Source: Elysia chlorotica
Lineage: Eukaryota; Mollusca; Gastropoda; Plakobranchidae
Assembly: GCA_003991915.1 (NCBI GenBank)
Contig: RQTK01000239.1
Span: forward strand, 371,519-435,518
Length of the DNA stretch: 64,000 nt
Reading direction: 5' to 3'
Part shown: piece by piece, positions 11,438 through 22,538 of the stretch
Layout of the letters: the number at the start of each line of letters is the position of its first letter
How positions within the stretch are numbered: the first letter of the stretch is position 1
Notes under the pieces: generated by a model
The model's database searches: none
Seen by the model: the letters and a program-made list of their open reading frames with translations, nothing else
What the model was told of the DNA's origin: nothing
Made by a program: the position numbers and the translations under genes

Positions 11438-14400
11438 TTATTTCCTGCAGCCTGTGGACAAGCCTGAGGCGAGGTGTAGAGCTTTGTTGTTGTACAGAGT
11501 CCAGTTTGGCTCACTGCCCAGTGGTAGCAGCACGTGGTTGATCATCGCTCGCGCCACAACCTCCACGGGCGCCGAGATGGCGGTGGGGAACAGATAGTGG
11601 ATGGGCTGGAGGATGCTGCCAGCAACCAGTTCCAGCATGCGCGTTTCGTCCCGCTTGCACAACAGCATTCTGACGTAAACAGAACAAGTGCAAATTCGTT
11701 AATTAAAAACAAAATAAATTTCTATATTTTTTACCATGGTTATGGTGCAGCCAGTTTCAGAACTATATTTGGAAACAATTTTTTTCTATTCTATTGCTGT
11801 GTCGTCTCGTCTCCGAGGTGGGCTGTCATTCGGCGCCATCTTTCACGGTCCAAAACATGTTTTTAGCGCTTACCAAATAGAGAAGTGCATGAAAAAATTT
11901 TTTTTTAATTTTAAATTACTGAAAAGAGTAAGTAAATAAGTAAAGGGAGGTGTTTAGAAGAAAATATAAGAGAGATAAATCTCTTTGAATATCTGAATTA
12001 TGATTAAAAAGAAATGGTTAATACCTACAGACAGATCCTTTGAGACAAGTCCTCTAATTTTTAATGATGTATATTAGTTTTCTATTTAAGACAATTGATT
12101 CTTTGCAAAAGAATGTGTTTTAAAGGTGCATGTATGTATAGATTCTCTTATCTGGAATTTAGTACTACAGCTGGCAGAGACAAATGTATCAGGAAAATTG
12201 GCAATCACATTAGAGAGTTGAACAAACGTAAGCCTAAACATAGCAAGGACTTCTATAAGCGTGAAACTGGATGCACATTGACTTTCAGACATATTAAACA
12301 GGAGTGATTATTCAAATGCAGCTTTTATAATCCTATGTCTTTCAGTTTGTCAGGTGAGATTTGTTAGAGATACTTTACAATGTAGCAATTATTCTGGTGA
12401 AAATTTATTATAAAATGTCTTTCCTTCGTTAATTTAGCTTTGTTTGAGAATATATTGAATATGGAAAAACTGCAACTGATTACATGTAATCTTATCCAAT
12501 GAAAAAAGTTTGCATACCCTGGCCTATAGATGGAAAGCCTGTCAAATCTCATCAGCTTCAACGCCTCTTCCACTTGACCCTGGGAAGACCAACGAAGGCA
12601 AACAGGTTAACAGCTAAAGTCACAGAAAACAAACAAAAAATATAAAAAAATATATAAAAAAATATATCATATATACAGTATCCTTCATGTATCAATAGGT
12701 TTAACTCTACCTAACATATCTAGAGGTATAAATTATGAAGTATATGATCCCAATGAAATATGTATATATATATATACACCTATATAAAGTGGTGACAAGT
12801 TAAAATGAATACATTGGGACAGAAAAAAAAATTTGTGTTTTTTTTTTTAAACCAAGAGTTGCCTTTATCCATTACACAATATTTGACCAAAAAAGGGACT
12901 GCTCAAATGGGTTGTCTCTAAGACAGTTGCTTTAAGACTCAATGAAAGGATTCTACAGTAAATATATAGCTCTTAAATTTCATGGGTGGTTATGGCTACA
13001 AAGAATCTCACTATTATAAAATGAGGAAATGTTAATCTATAATCATTGTAAAGAGAAAAAAGCTAGCATTTCTCACTTCATTGTCGTGCATAGTATGTTT
13101 TATGATATATTCCAAGATACTTAGGCTAAGTAAAAATAATTCATAAATGTAATTACGGTAAAGGTTAATAAAGGTATAAAAATATGCACACAGCTAGAAT
13201 TTTGTTTTCACCTCCTAAACTAAAATAATGTTGATCAGTATAGTTATTCTTGAATAGTCTACCTGAATTTCTAACAACAACCTGAAAGCAGCCAAAAAAT
13301 TCAGCTTCTACTCAGTCATCCATGAGGACTTATGGCAGCATGTGTATTGCAAATCTAGTGTCGTTACAGTTAGAAAATATGAGATGCATGATGAAGTAAA
13401 AAAAGCATATGAACATTTTTCCTCAGATGACTCTGCAAACTGCTCGTAATCAAATAAGTGTTATGAAAGTTATCTCAGCTATTGAAATTTTATCAGGCAT
13501 TTCACTTTCCAACACTCATCAACCATGACCTTTGTTTGGCTAAAGCATTGTTCTGTGGTGGTATTGTGATTTACGTCCTGTGCTGGGGTCAATCAACCGT
13601 GATATTTGATCCCAACAGCTCTCAAAGATATTGTTCACTTGCATGGATCAAAAACGTGCTAGAGCCTTGGGTCAGCATTTATTCTTACTTTCATTTCCAT
13701 TGAACAATTACATTCTTAAAAAAAGAAACCTTATTACACGTCATGATAATGTTGATATGTATTTGAGATCACATCATAGGCTCACTTTTGTTTTGGGATA
13801 GATGAAAGTGGAAGACTTGTCTGCCCCTTGTGATGAGACTAAGGAAAGACGCTTGCAGCCCTGTTGTTTAGCTATCTGTGCAGCGAGGACTGTATAGTCA
13901 TGGTCCACCTTGATAAAACCTTGCTGCAAATGAAAAGAGGAAAAAGAAAATCTTTTAAAGCTTACTGGAATCTGAAATTTCGCAACAAAATCATGTGTAT
14001 AAAATAATTAGGAAACAAAATGTAAAGTCTTCCTAAAAAAAAAAAATCATGTAGCAAAAAAGTAGGAAATGTTTCCTAGCTACCAGTACCTCCAATAACG
14101 AAACATACAAAAAGTACAAGTAGATAAAAAATCAAGAAAAAACATCAAATTTGGAGGGGTCTATAAATAAAACTTCTCTCAAAGTCAATAAGCCAAATTT
14201 AAAGCAAATTTAAATACTTTTGCGATCATTTCCATACCGTGCCAGATTTACCCGTTGTAGTGCCAAGGCAGCAGAAGCCAACATCCAGTCCACTGAACAG
14301 ATCCCTGTGGTTATCTAAATGGTCAAAGTTGATGACTTTTTGCTCCTGTTCAGATTTTTAGAAAAAGAAACAATCGGAGGCTTAATATATTGGTCCCTCA

Positions 14401-16702
14401 CACTAAGATAATTTGGGTATAATTTTTTTTTTCAACATTTACCCTTACATTTTAGATTTGAAGGCATTTGAAACTGTCCAGAGTTTAAAGTTGTAACAAG
14501 AACATTCAGCTAACTCCTTGTCTAAATTTTAGGATTATTAAAATCTATCTCTTCATCCAATCATATGCTAGTACAACTATATTTATGCTTCTAAAAGATC
14601 TAGATCTTTTTATCCATCACCGTTACATCCACCTTTCCAACTAAATCTTTTCTGTTACCAATTCAATTGAGGAGTAGACCAATTTTCATTATAATAATGT
14701 TTACAGGCATTAATCACTGAACTCACAAATTCTGGTCCTACATGTAAATGTATTCTGCGCCGCCCTATGAGCACAACTCTCTTGAAAATTTTTAGTTGAT
14801 TTAGATCATGAACAAGTGCTTTGCCAACTTCCCCAGTGTAGCCTACAATGAAGGCCGAGTGGTTTTCACTTTTGAACCGCTCAATGTTGGCTTCAGCTTC
14901 AGATGCCATGCTGGTAAAATAGAGATAGAACATACACAATTCAATAGATTTAAGAATCAAACTTGACAAACAAAAAATGTTATATGATACAAACCATATT
15001 TTTACTGTGCATGAAAATTATGTTGAAAATGTCAACATATGTAAACCATGAGAATTCTCCCCAATAATCTTAACTTAAAGGCATGACAGATAAAGTAGCT
15101 AAACTCTCTCAAAAGGCCTATATAGATCTTTCTGGATAGGGAAATTGTACCATTAGATGAACAGTTTGTGATTGTAAATCAACTAAATGATAAACTTTCT
15201 TTGTTTTTTATTTGCAAAGCTTATAAATATTATTTCATGTCTTCCCTTTTAGACTTATTGTGAAGCATCCTATTCCTATCTACTCTTATCTATGTAATAG
15301 CACGACCTGCTATGATTTTTTCATCTCTACATAGCTTTATCTGCCTGGTCAAAATTTAAGATGTCCCCTTAACTCTGGTCAGAGAAAGCAAAGCTGTGTA
15401 GACCACCCTTTGGATCTCAAAATGGATCCTATACTCAACCTGTCACAGTAATCCTGGCTCTGTGGGGTGCCGAAAAGGGTATAGTGGCTGACTTGAGGAC
15501 GACTTTGAGACGTCATCTTGCCACGGAAAACCTTGTCTTAGTCACTTAGGACTCAATACTCCTATATACTAAGAATATCAACCAATGAAAAGATGCGACT
15601 TTCCCTGACTTGTGTGCTTCATCAGTCTTATGTGAAAGCTCTGAAGTATGGTGAAGCAAACACGCAGACCACGAGTTGTAAAGTTTTATGATAAACCAAT
15701 CAGCGGTATGAGCGCAGTTCCTTAATCTGATATGACCAATAAGCACATCAATCTATATATATATTTATTTGTATCTCTAACGCTATCTCTCTCTGGTGAA
15801 AAATTGGATTCAGGAAAAAGAGTATATATCTGACTTGACTAATTGACATCATGGTGTATTGGACGATATTTAACTCGTTTATTGATCCTGATACACGTGC
15901 ATGCACTAACCTGGTGTCCGATCCCAATTAACTTCCAAATTTTATCCAATTTCTTCTTTTTAACTAACGAAAAATTGTGCAGTGTCATGGAGCAAGTACA
16001 AAAAAAAAAACACAAATCGTACAAACTGCCCAGATGGTTTAACACCTTCACTCGGACACCCCACGATGTACTGCAGACTTTGCAGCCATACTACAATATT
16101 CACACTCAGCAGTAGTACTAGCCAGCCACGCACTCAGGTAACACTTTCGGCTGACGACACACGCACTTTAAATGATACTGTTATAAATACTCATTCTGTA
16201 GAAGAAAATATTATTGTTTGTTGTTTTTGTTTTTTTTGCTTAGTGTTCAACATCAGCAACATCCAGGGGGGCAAGCCTTTAGGCCTAAATATTGTGAAGA
16301 AGCCCCAAGACTAACTTCTGACAATTTTACAATGCTGAGACACAAAGACAGTGAAGGGATACAATTTTATAACTACTGTCTCAGCCAGACACATTACAAT
16401 TTAACACCGACCGAACCAGTGGGGTACAAAATCGGAGTTATTGCATTTTCTACAAATCACAGGTTTTCAACCAGGGACCTCCTGTCTAAGAGACCAATGC
16501 TCTAGATTTTCTATCACCTGAAAAAAATAACCTGAAACCTTTTTGCTACTGTTGTAGTTTTGTACCTGCAGTGAAGCTCCCAGTCAGGTATGGTCTGTAG
16601 TTCGCGCTGAACAAAGAATCCTACCATAGCCAGAGCCAATACAAACACTGCAATGGCAGTTGAAGGAATAATGACATCGCATCTGAACCATAGGAACTTC
16701 AT
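11438..16702 (-). CDS. HTATIP2: HTATIP2/TIP30-like SDR oxidoreductase
   Basis: Six exons: 16566-16702, 14727-14910, 14238-14345, 13786-13923, 12518-12579, 11438-11669. All introns are GT-AG and phases agree, giving 286 residues. It is an atypical short-chain dehydrogenase/reductase homologous to HTATIP2/TIP30, a Rossmann-fold NADPH-binding protein linked to nuclear import and growth control in vertebrates. Visible features are the nucleotide loop G69-x-x-G72-x-x-G75 (GYTGEVG), VVLIGRRR, DVGFCCLGTT, LVSSQGADKSS and Y185-x-x-x-K189. Exon 1 adds about 46 residues not in the 242-residue human form, with a hydrophobic segment at about 11-30, so the protein may be membrane-anchored. Exon 2 also has an internal Met (residue 47) close to the human start, which could serve an alternative transcript. 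The family call is secure; the function is by homology. Confidence 0.93.
12680..12759 (+). repeat. Second copy of 90-bp repeat
   Basis: It matches 11101-11192 (see that entry) and lies in the HTATIP2 intron between exons 4 and 5, followed by a (TA)n stretch. Confidence 0.7.
14593..14610. repeat. Perfect 18-bp palindrome
   Basis: AAAAGATCTAGATCTTTT is fully self-complementary. It sits in HTATIP2 intron 2 and contains the GATCTAGATC word that is also common near the gene starts. Confidence 0.8.
16288..16500 (+). repeat. Dispersed repeat family B copy
   Basis: It contains CTGACAATTTTAC, then CACAAAGACAGTGAAGGGAT and ACACCGACCGAACCAGTGGG. The inverse of this pattern is at 38765-38945, and 5' parts recur at 1403 and 18105. 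It ends just before HTATIP2 exon 1. Confidence 0.6.
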
Positions 16703-17394
16703 TTAATTTTATATCTGGATTCAGGGATTCAGTTCTAGTCTAGTTATCCACTCCGCTTCACAGACTAACCACTGGATCTTTCCAAATCTAGAGGTATTCG
16801 AGATTAAGCCTAGATCTAGATCTGAATTTCTAAAATCTAGATCTCTAGTTCTAGTCTTTCTGGACTTTCATTGAATGATCCACCACCAGGTTCGTAATAG
16901 ACGAAAAGGGTAGGGTTACTGAATTAGTCTTCGGTGATCAGCTGTGACTTCTCTTAATTCTCTCGTAAAAACGTAAACAAGTTAGAAACTAGAAAGACGA
17001 AAATGAGTCATTTCTTTTCATTATTATTTTCTAGATCACATTATGTCTATTAATAGCACTTAATAGAAAGGAATCTGTGATCTAATGTTACTGATGGTCG
17101 GTTAGGCAAGTCAGAATTCCCCATGGAATTTCCACTGTGTTGGGTTTTTTATTTTTCTCAAGATTGCTTTTAACTGAACCATGGTTAAGCTAAATAGAAT
17201 CTTGAATACGAATCTTATCTGCCCGTGCTTAAATCTTTTACTATTTTCGAAACGAGAACATAATAATTGCCGACAATAACAAGAAAAGTATTTAAAATTA
17301 CCAATTAATGGTAATAAAAATTATTTTGGCCCAACACTTGCGACCTGGTAATTTCTAACCCGGAAACCAAATCAGCTAAATGTTGACAAGCAAG
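16703..17394. promoter_or_regulatory. Bidirectional promoter interval HTATIP2/MOB3
   Basis: There are 692 bp between the two divergent start codons, with no other gene. The interval is rich in TCTAGATCTAGATC-type words (about 16785-16860 and 17030). A shared promoter is inferred from the geometry; no TATA box was identified and start sites cannot be placed. Confidence 0.55.
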
Positions 17395-20300
17395 ATGGCT
17401 GGTGCAAGACAAGCATTCGCTATGTTTTTCGCCAAAGATAAAGTAAGAAGATTGATTGTAATCGCTAATATTTAGCTTTAAATATTTGTTCAAACAACTT
17501 AAATTTTTACGTTTTATCTTACGAGGTTCTGTAGATAAGATTTAACTGATTCATTTGAAGATCTAGATCTAGTCTAGATAGCTCCTAAACTTAAACTGTT
17601 ACGCCTACGGTTACTGCGGACCCGTCTCTGTTTACACCGGCCTCATTCGATATAGAGGGAAAGGTGGTTGGATCGATAATTACTAAGGACTAAGGCTATT
17701 TGTTTTAAGACAGTTTTAAGTTTAGATAGACTAGGCCAAAAGCAGTAGCCTAGGTCTAAAACGAAAGATTTCTTAATCTTCTTCAAATTTGATCTATTTT
17801 AGTAATTTTTACTCTTTAAAATTTTTTATATCAATCTAAACACAGGTTAGGGCGGATCAGACTCACAGGCACGTCGAAAGACGTCATAAAAATTGTACAT
17901 GTATGCTTGTAACATGTCGTATGGGCTCAGCCGTATCCTAAGGCGGTCTGCCACATTGGCACGGGCAATAACAATCGCTCCCTTTCCATGACAACAAGCT
18001 TAGGAAGCGTATGACTCTTTCCCCCAGTCTATACGAAACCAACAACTTGTATGAATAGTTTTTTTTCATGTCTGCCCAGCACTATATAAGCTATATATAT
18101 ATTGTGGACGGGCCCTAAGACTGACGACTGTCAATTTTATGTGCTGCCACACACAAAACAGGGCAGGGATATCATGAACCTAGTTTCATGCCAATGGACA
18201 CAGTGTATGTGTTGATGTTTTTCCATTTATATAAGCCATAGTTTGTGATATGTAGTAGCTGTACTGAAGCAGCATCAGGAGCAGTACTTGTAGTGGCGGT
18301 AGCATCAGCAACAGAGTAGTAGTGCTGTTTTCAGCAGAAGTGTCTTATAAATTAGATTTTAGGAGACGCAGACCACTGGATTAATTATGAATAAATTTGG
18401 AATTTTTTTTGGTATTTTTCCACAGCGGTAGAAGTAGGCTTTTAGTGAAAATGGCAGAACAATGATTGCACTATTTGGGATTAGAACCATATTATATATA
18501 TAATATATAAATCAACACTGAATCGCCTTGCCACTCAAAACGAGCATGGTTCATACCACTAGACCAATATGCTCCCTAGAAAAGGAGTTTCATGGTAAGG
18601 GTACTTACTATCTCTTTAATTGCACCAAACTTTCCAAAGACAACCACTATAATCCGTCTCTTTTTCCCTCATCCTCTTCCTTCCTTCTGCTCCTCCTCAG
18701 TCCTCTTTTTCCTCAGCTCATCTTTTGCTTCCCCAGCTCCAACTCCTGCACCTCCTCCTCTGACTACCCCTCAGTTTCCGAGGGGTAGTCAGAGGAGGAG
18801 AGCTGTGCTTATATCACTGCTGCTTCTGTTCCTCCTCATCCTCCGCCTGCTGCTCCTACTCCGCTAATTCTTTCTACTTCTACATTTGCTGCCTGTTAAG
18901 ATGTGGGGGCACAAAGTCACTCCCTATGTAGAGCAGGGGTATGCATCAGTTCCTCGTCTATTTAACAGGTGGGGGCACAAAGTCACCCCGGCGTACTGAT
19001 ACAATAGTAAAACACCAAGTACAGGTAGGGTTAAACCAGTGTTGTTGGCTGGTTTGTTTTTTGTTTGTTTATTTCTTTTAAAGTTTTCTTCTGAATATTC
19101 ACATAGCTTTAGAAAAATGATACCGTTCAACAAGACAATGGTCACGTTAATATTCCAAGCTCTGCAATGAGTATTTGGTCTTAGTAGTTGATTGAGAGAC
19201 AACTAATAAATTTTAAAAACATGGACATTATGATTATACACTCCATTCTACCTGCATATATCTGGTTACCCTCCTCCTCTGAGAAGGTGTTAGCATGCAA
19301 CATAGATTATATCTATTTAAAGAAAGCCCTCCTAGAAATTGGATGAAAAATAATTTTTGACATCACAAATCAAGGTGCTTGAATCAAAATTAATTTTAAG
19401 ACAGGACCATAGCAGCTAATGTAATATTTGAAATTATACTATTTAGTTTGATGGCAGCTTTTCAGACACTGCATGAAACTGAAGCTGAAATTCGTAGCTC
19501 TACGGAGCCAACATCTTTTGCCCATGATAGCTGAAACAACTTAGCCTATTTTTTACTCCCGTGCATTTTGCATGTTTTATGTAAATTGCCTCCCGGAGTC
19601 TCCTCTCTCAGAAGAGTTGGTACCCTTGCGGTTGCCTAAATTTTATTATTTAAATCACCTATGATCAATCCGTAGAATTGGCATCCTTGCAGTTGCATGT
19701 CATTTAAATCCCCTCTGCTTTCGTATAAGTATTGGTATCCTTGGTTTCATCCTTACATTCTATTTCTCTTACATCATTTTACTACGCCATCTTCTAAAAG
19801 TTCCAAAATTAATTAATTTAGACATTTTATAAAATTTTCTATTGAAATTTTGTTTTGATTGATATCATTTAAAAGGTCCTCATGTCATATTGATTTGCTG
19901 ATTTGTGACAATTTGCTGACAATGAGCTGTTAACTCTCAGTTCAACACTTACTCTGTCTTTTTGCATACTCAGCGTCCTTTGCATGCACATTGGCTCACT
20001 CATTCTGTGTCTGTAATAATTATTTTCAATTTCTTATTATCTTTCTTTACTTTCCAGATTCTGTTGTTCCATTCATTTTTGCTTGAAAAATTGGAATGCA
20101 ACATTGATTTAAATTTTTAAAAATGTTTCCAGACTTTCAAACCCAAAAAAGGATTTGAGAGGGGAACTTTGAAGTTCAACCTCCACAAGCAAGCGAATGC
20201 GTCCCTTAATTCAGGCATTGACCTGAAGGAGGTTGTAAAACTTCCACCAGGGGAGGATGTCAATGATTGGATTGCAGTTCATGGTAATTTTTTTTTCCAA

Positions 20301-22220
20301 TAGTTAATGGTACAATTTTAATGAGTAAATGTGCAACGAGCTGAGATTATCAGATATGGCGCTCTATAAATAAAGTGTATTATTATTAGTATTATTACAA
20401 TTCTTTTGCATAAATTGGCAATCGCAGTGAATTTTGTTTAGTAACAAAAGATTTTAAAATTTCCTTCTTTTTTTCCATACCCTCTCGTAATAATTATAAT
20501 TTATTAGTGTTGAAGTTGACTTGTCATACTATACCATGATAATTATCCATCAGTACTAGTCATATTAATTTTTTATTTAAAAAGTGAACTATGAACTTAA
20601 AAAAAATTTTTTTTAATAGAGTTGATATATATGTTTCCGATTTATCGTGTTTCAGTGGTTGACTTTTTCAACCGTATCAACCTGCTCTATGGTACAATCT
20701 TTGAACACTGCACTGAGCAGTCATGCCCCACAATGTCTGGGGGTCCCAGGTGAGGCTTATAACAGAAAAAACTTCAGGGCATGTGATAATCAAACAGTAA
20801 TGACCCTGCTTTTAAAACAAATATATGCAGCTTGTTTGTTTTGTTTTTAGATGATTATACCTTACTCTGCACTTTCTTAAAAACGATCATTCAATGAGCA
20901 ATTTTTTCTTTTTTTTTCTTTATAACCTGTGTGTGGTCGTGTATGTCTTCATCATTTCATTTCTTGTGAACCTAGTTTCTTTCTTCTTTTTTTTTTCAAT
21001 TATTCGTACAGTAGGCCTACCTCCAATATCTCTCCTTATGTAAATTTGTATGTTGTCTCTCTAAGAAACGAAATATTTATATGCATCTTCCAGCACCTTT
21101 TCTAAGGGATGTTATATATTGTTTGTCTCAACTGTGTATTTTCTTTTTGTTTCAGATATGAGTACCACTGGTGTGATGGACATAACTACAAGAAACCCAC
21201 AGCTCTCCCTGCTCCTCAGTACATCACCCTATTGATGGAGTGGGTTGAGTCACAGATCAATGATGAAAACCTCTTCCCCGTTCAAGTTGGTGAGTGGGGG
21301 AAAAAGCATATTCTTTAGGAGCTGTAGTGTGGGCATACAAATGTTTTGATTGGAGGACATTTTTTTGGGTTTATAGTACTTCTCAAACCTCTTAAACTAT
21401 TAATTTGATTTTATCAATAATTTAATAGACTTTATGGTCCAAACTTATTTCTTTTGTAACTGCATGTAAATTTATTTTCAAAACACTGTCTACTTCTAAA
21501 TTTCTAATTGCAAACAGAATACTTATGTTATCTCTTCCTGAAAATGTTGTGTTTTTTTCTACGACCTATTTCCTTTTTATTTAAACAGGAAAACCATTTC
21601 CAAAGAACTACATGAGTGTGGCAAAGAAGATCTTGAAGCGCCTTTTCCGTGTGTTTGTCCATGTCTATATTCACCATTTTGACAAACTTCTAGCCATTGG
21701 TGCTGTACGTATAGCATTGTTGAATGCATGGGTTTAAGAAAACATAACATTGTAGCCTCATTAGAGACTTTGAATATAAAAGATTAAAGAAGAAATCATA
21801 AAAAAGGCTATTAAGCATGCAGGAAAAACTAAATAATTGTTTTATTTTTTTAATGGATCATAATTAAACATTCCTAGAGGTCCAAGAGCAGATGTAGGAA
21901 GATGTTTTTAACTTTGCACAAATTAGGAGGCATGGAATTTTGTGAAAGTTATCTATAAGTACATTTTGTTCTCTATTGGTTGAACCCTCTTTGTGGGAAT
22001 GTTAACAAAAGGAATTGTCAACTTAAATAAACGATTGAAAAAAAATATGATTCAACTTGCCACTGTTTCTGATCAATATAAATATATTTGTTCAATTTGT
22101 GTCTCCCAGGAAGCCCATGTGAACACATGCTACAAACACTTCTACTACTTTGTCACAGAATACAGTCTAATAGATAAGAAGGAGCTGGAGCCACTGGTGA
22201 GATCTTATGGCTTTTTATAC

Positions 22221-22262
<42 letters not shown>

Positions 22263-22538
22263 TTTTTTTTCTTTCCTCTCTCCTCCCTCTCCTCCTTCTT
22301 TTTTTTTTTTTTTTTTTTTTTGTTTTTGGTTTTTGCTGAGTTGCATACAACAGCAGCAACTAGCCTATCTTGCTGATGTCTCAAGATCTATTGTATCAGT
22401 AATTAAATTCTAGTGACCTCATATTAAATTTTGTAAAATTTTTGCATTCCAGCCTGATGTCCTTCTATACTGTAACAATCTGTTGGGTTTTTTTTTTTAT
22501 GTTCACAGAAGGACATGACTGAGAGAATCTGTCATTGA
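17395..22538 (+). CDS. MOB3: MOB kinase activator 3-like (MOB3)
   Basis: Seven exons: 17395-17442, 20133-20283, 20656-20749, 21156-21289, 21589-21704, 22110-22196, 22509-22538. All are GT-AG and in phase, giving 219 residues. MOB proteins are small zinc-binding co-activators of NDR/LATS/MST-type kinases. The sequence follows MOB3 rather than MOB1: [41 protein letters not shown] and [17 protein letters not shown] are MOB3-like. Zinc ligands are Cys85 and Cys90 (HCTEQSC) and His167 and His172. The chosen start has a good context (AAGATGG). An in-frame ATG 15 bases upstream (17380), directly after an in-frame stop, is in a weaker context, and one at 17422 is also possible. Length agrees with the about 216 residues of vertebrate MOB3. 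Confidence 0.95.
18070..18195 (+). repeat. Dispersed repeat family B copy in MOB3 intron 1
   Basis: ATTGTGGACGGGCCCTAAGA, then CTGTCAATTTTATGTGCTGC and GGGCAGGGATATCATGAACC. The left part is the inverted form of the junction seen at 1736-1800. It is a SINE-like dispersed repeat. Confidence 0.5.
18752..18800. repeat. Perfect 21-bp inverted repeat (hairpin)
   Basis: Bases 18752-18772 are exactly complementary to 18780-18800, with a 7-base loop AGTTTCC. The arms contain TCTGACTACCCCTC. It lies in MOB3 intron 1 within a CT-rich stretch (about 18655-18870). No terminal inverted-repeat transposon hallmark was found. Confidence 0.9.
18902..18987 (+). repeat. Direct repeat GTGGGGGCACAAAGTCAC
   Basis: The 18-base word occurs at 18903-18920 and again at about 18970-18987, with related TTAAGAT/TTAACAG sequence before each. 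It is a short local duplication in MOB3 intron 1. Confidence 0.75.
19610..19750 (+). repeat. Degenerate tandem repeat
   Basis: Three diverged units, GTTGGTACCCTTGCGGTTGC, ATTGGCATCCTTGCAGTTGC and ATTGGTATCCTTGG, are spaced by about 50-65 bases in MOB3 intron 1. Confidence 0.45.
20340..20402 (+). repeat. SINE-like 3' end with (ATT)n tail
   Basis: GCGCTCTATAAATAAAGTGT followed by ATTATTATTAGTATTATTAC resembles the 3' end and simple-repeat tail of a short interspersed element. It is in MOB3 intron 2. Confidence 0.4.
22225..22321 (+). repeat. (CT)n plus poly-T tract
   Basis: A CT run followed by T-rich runs in MOB3 intron 6. The reading frames through it have no coding content. Confidence 0.9.

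Noticed and set aside
13482-13703. 73-codon plus-strand frame in HTATIP2 intron 4
   Set aside because: No family resemblance and no splice or promoter support.
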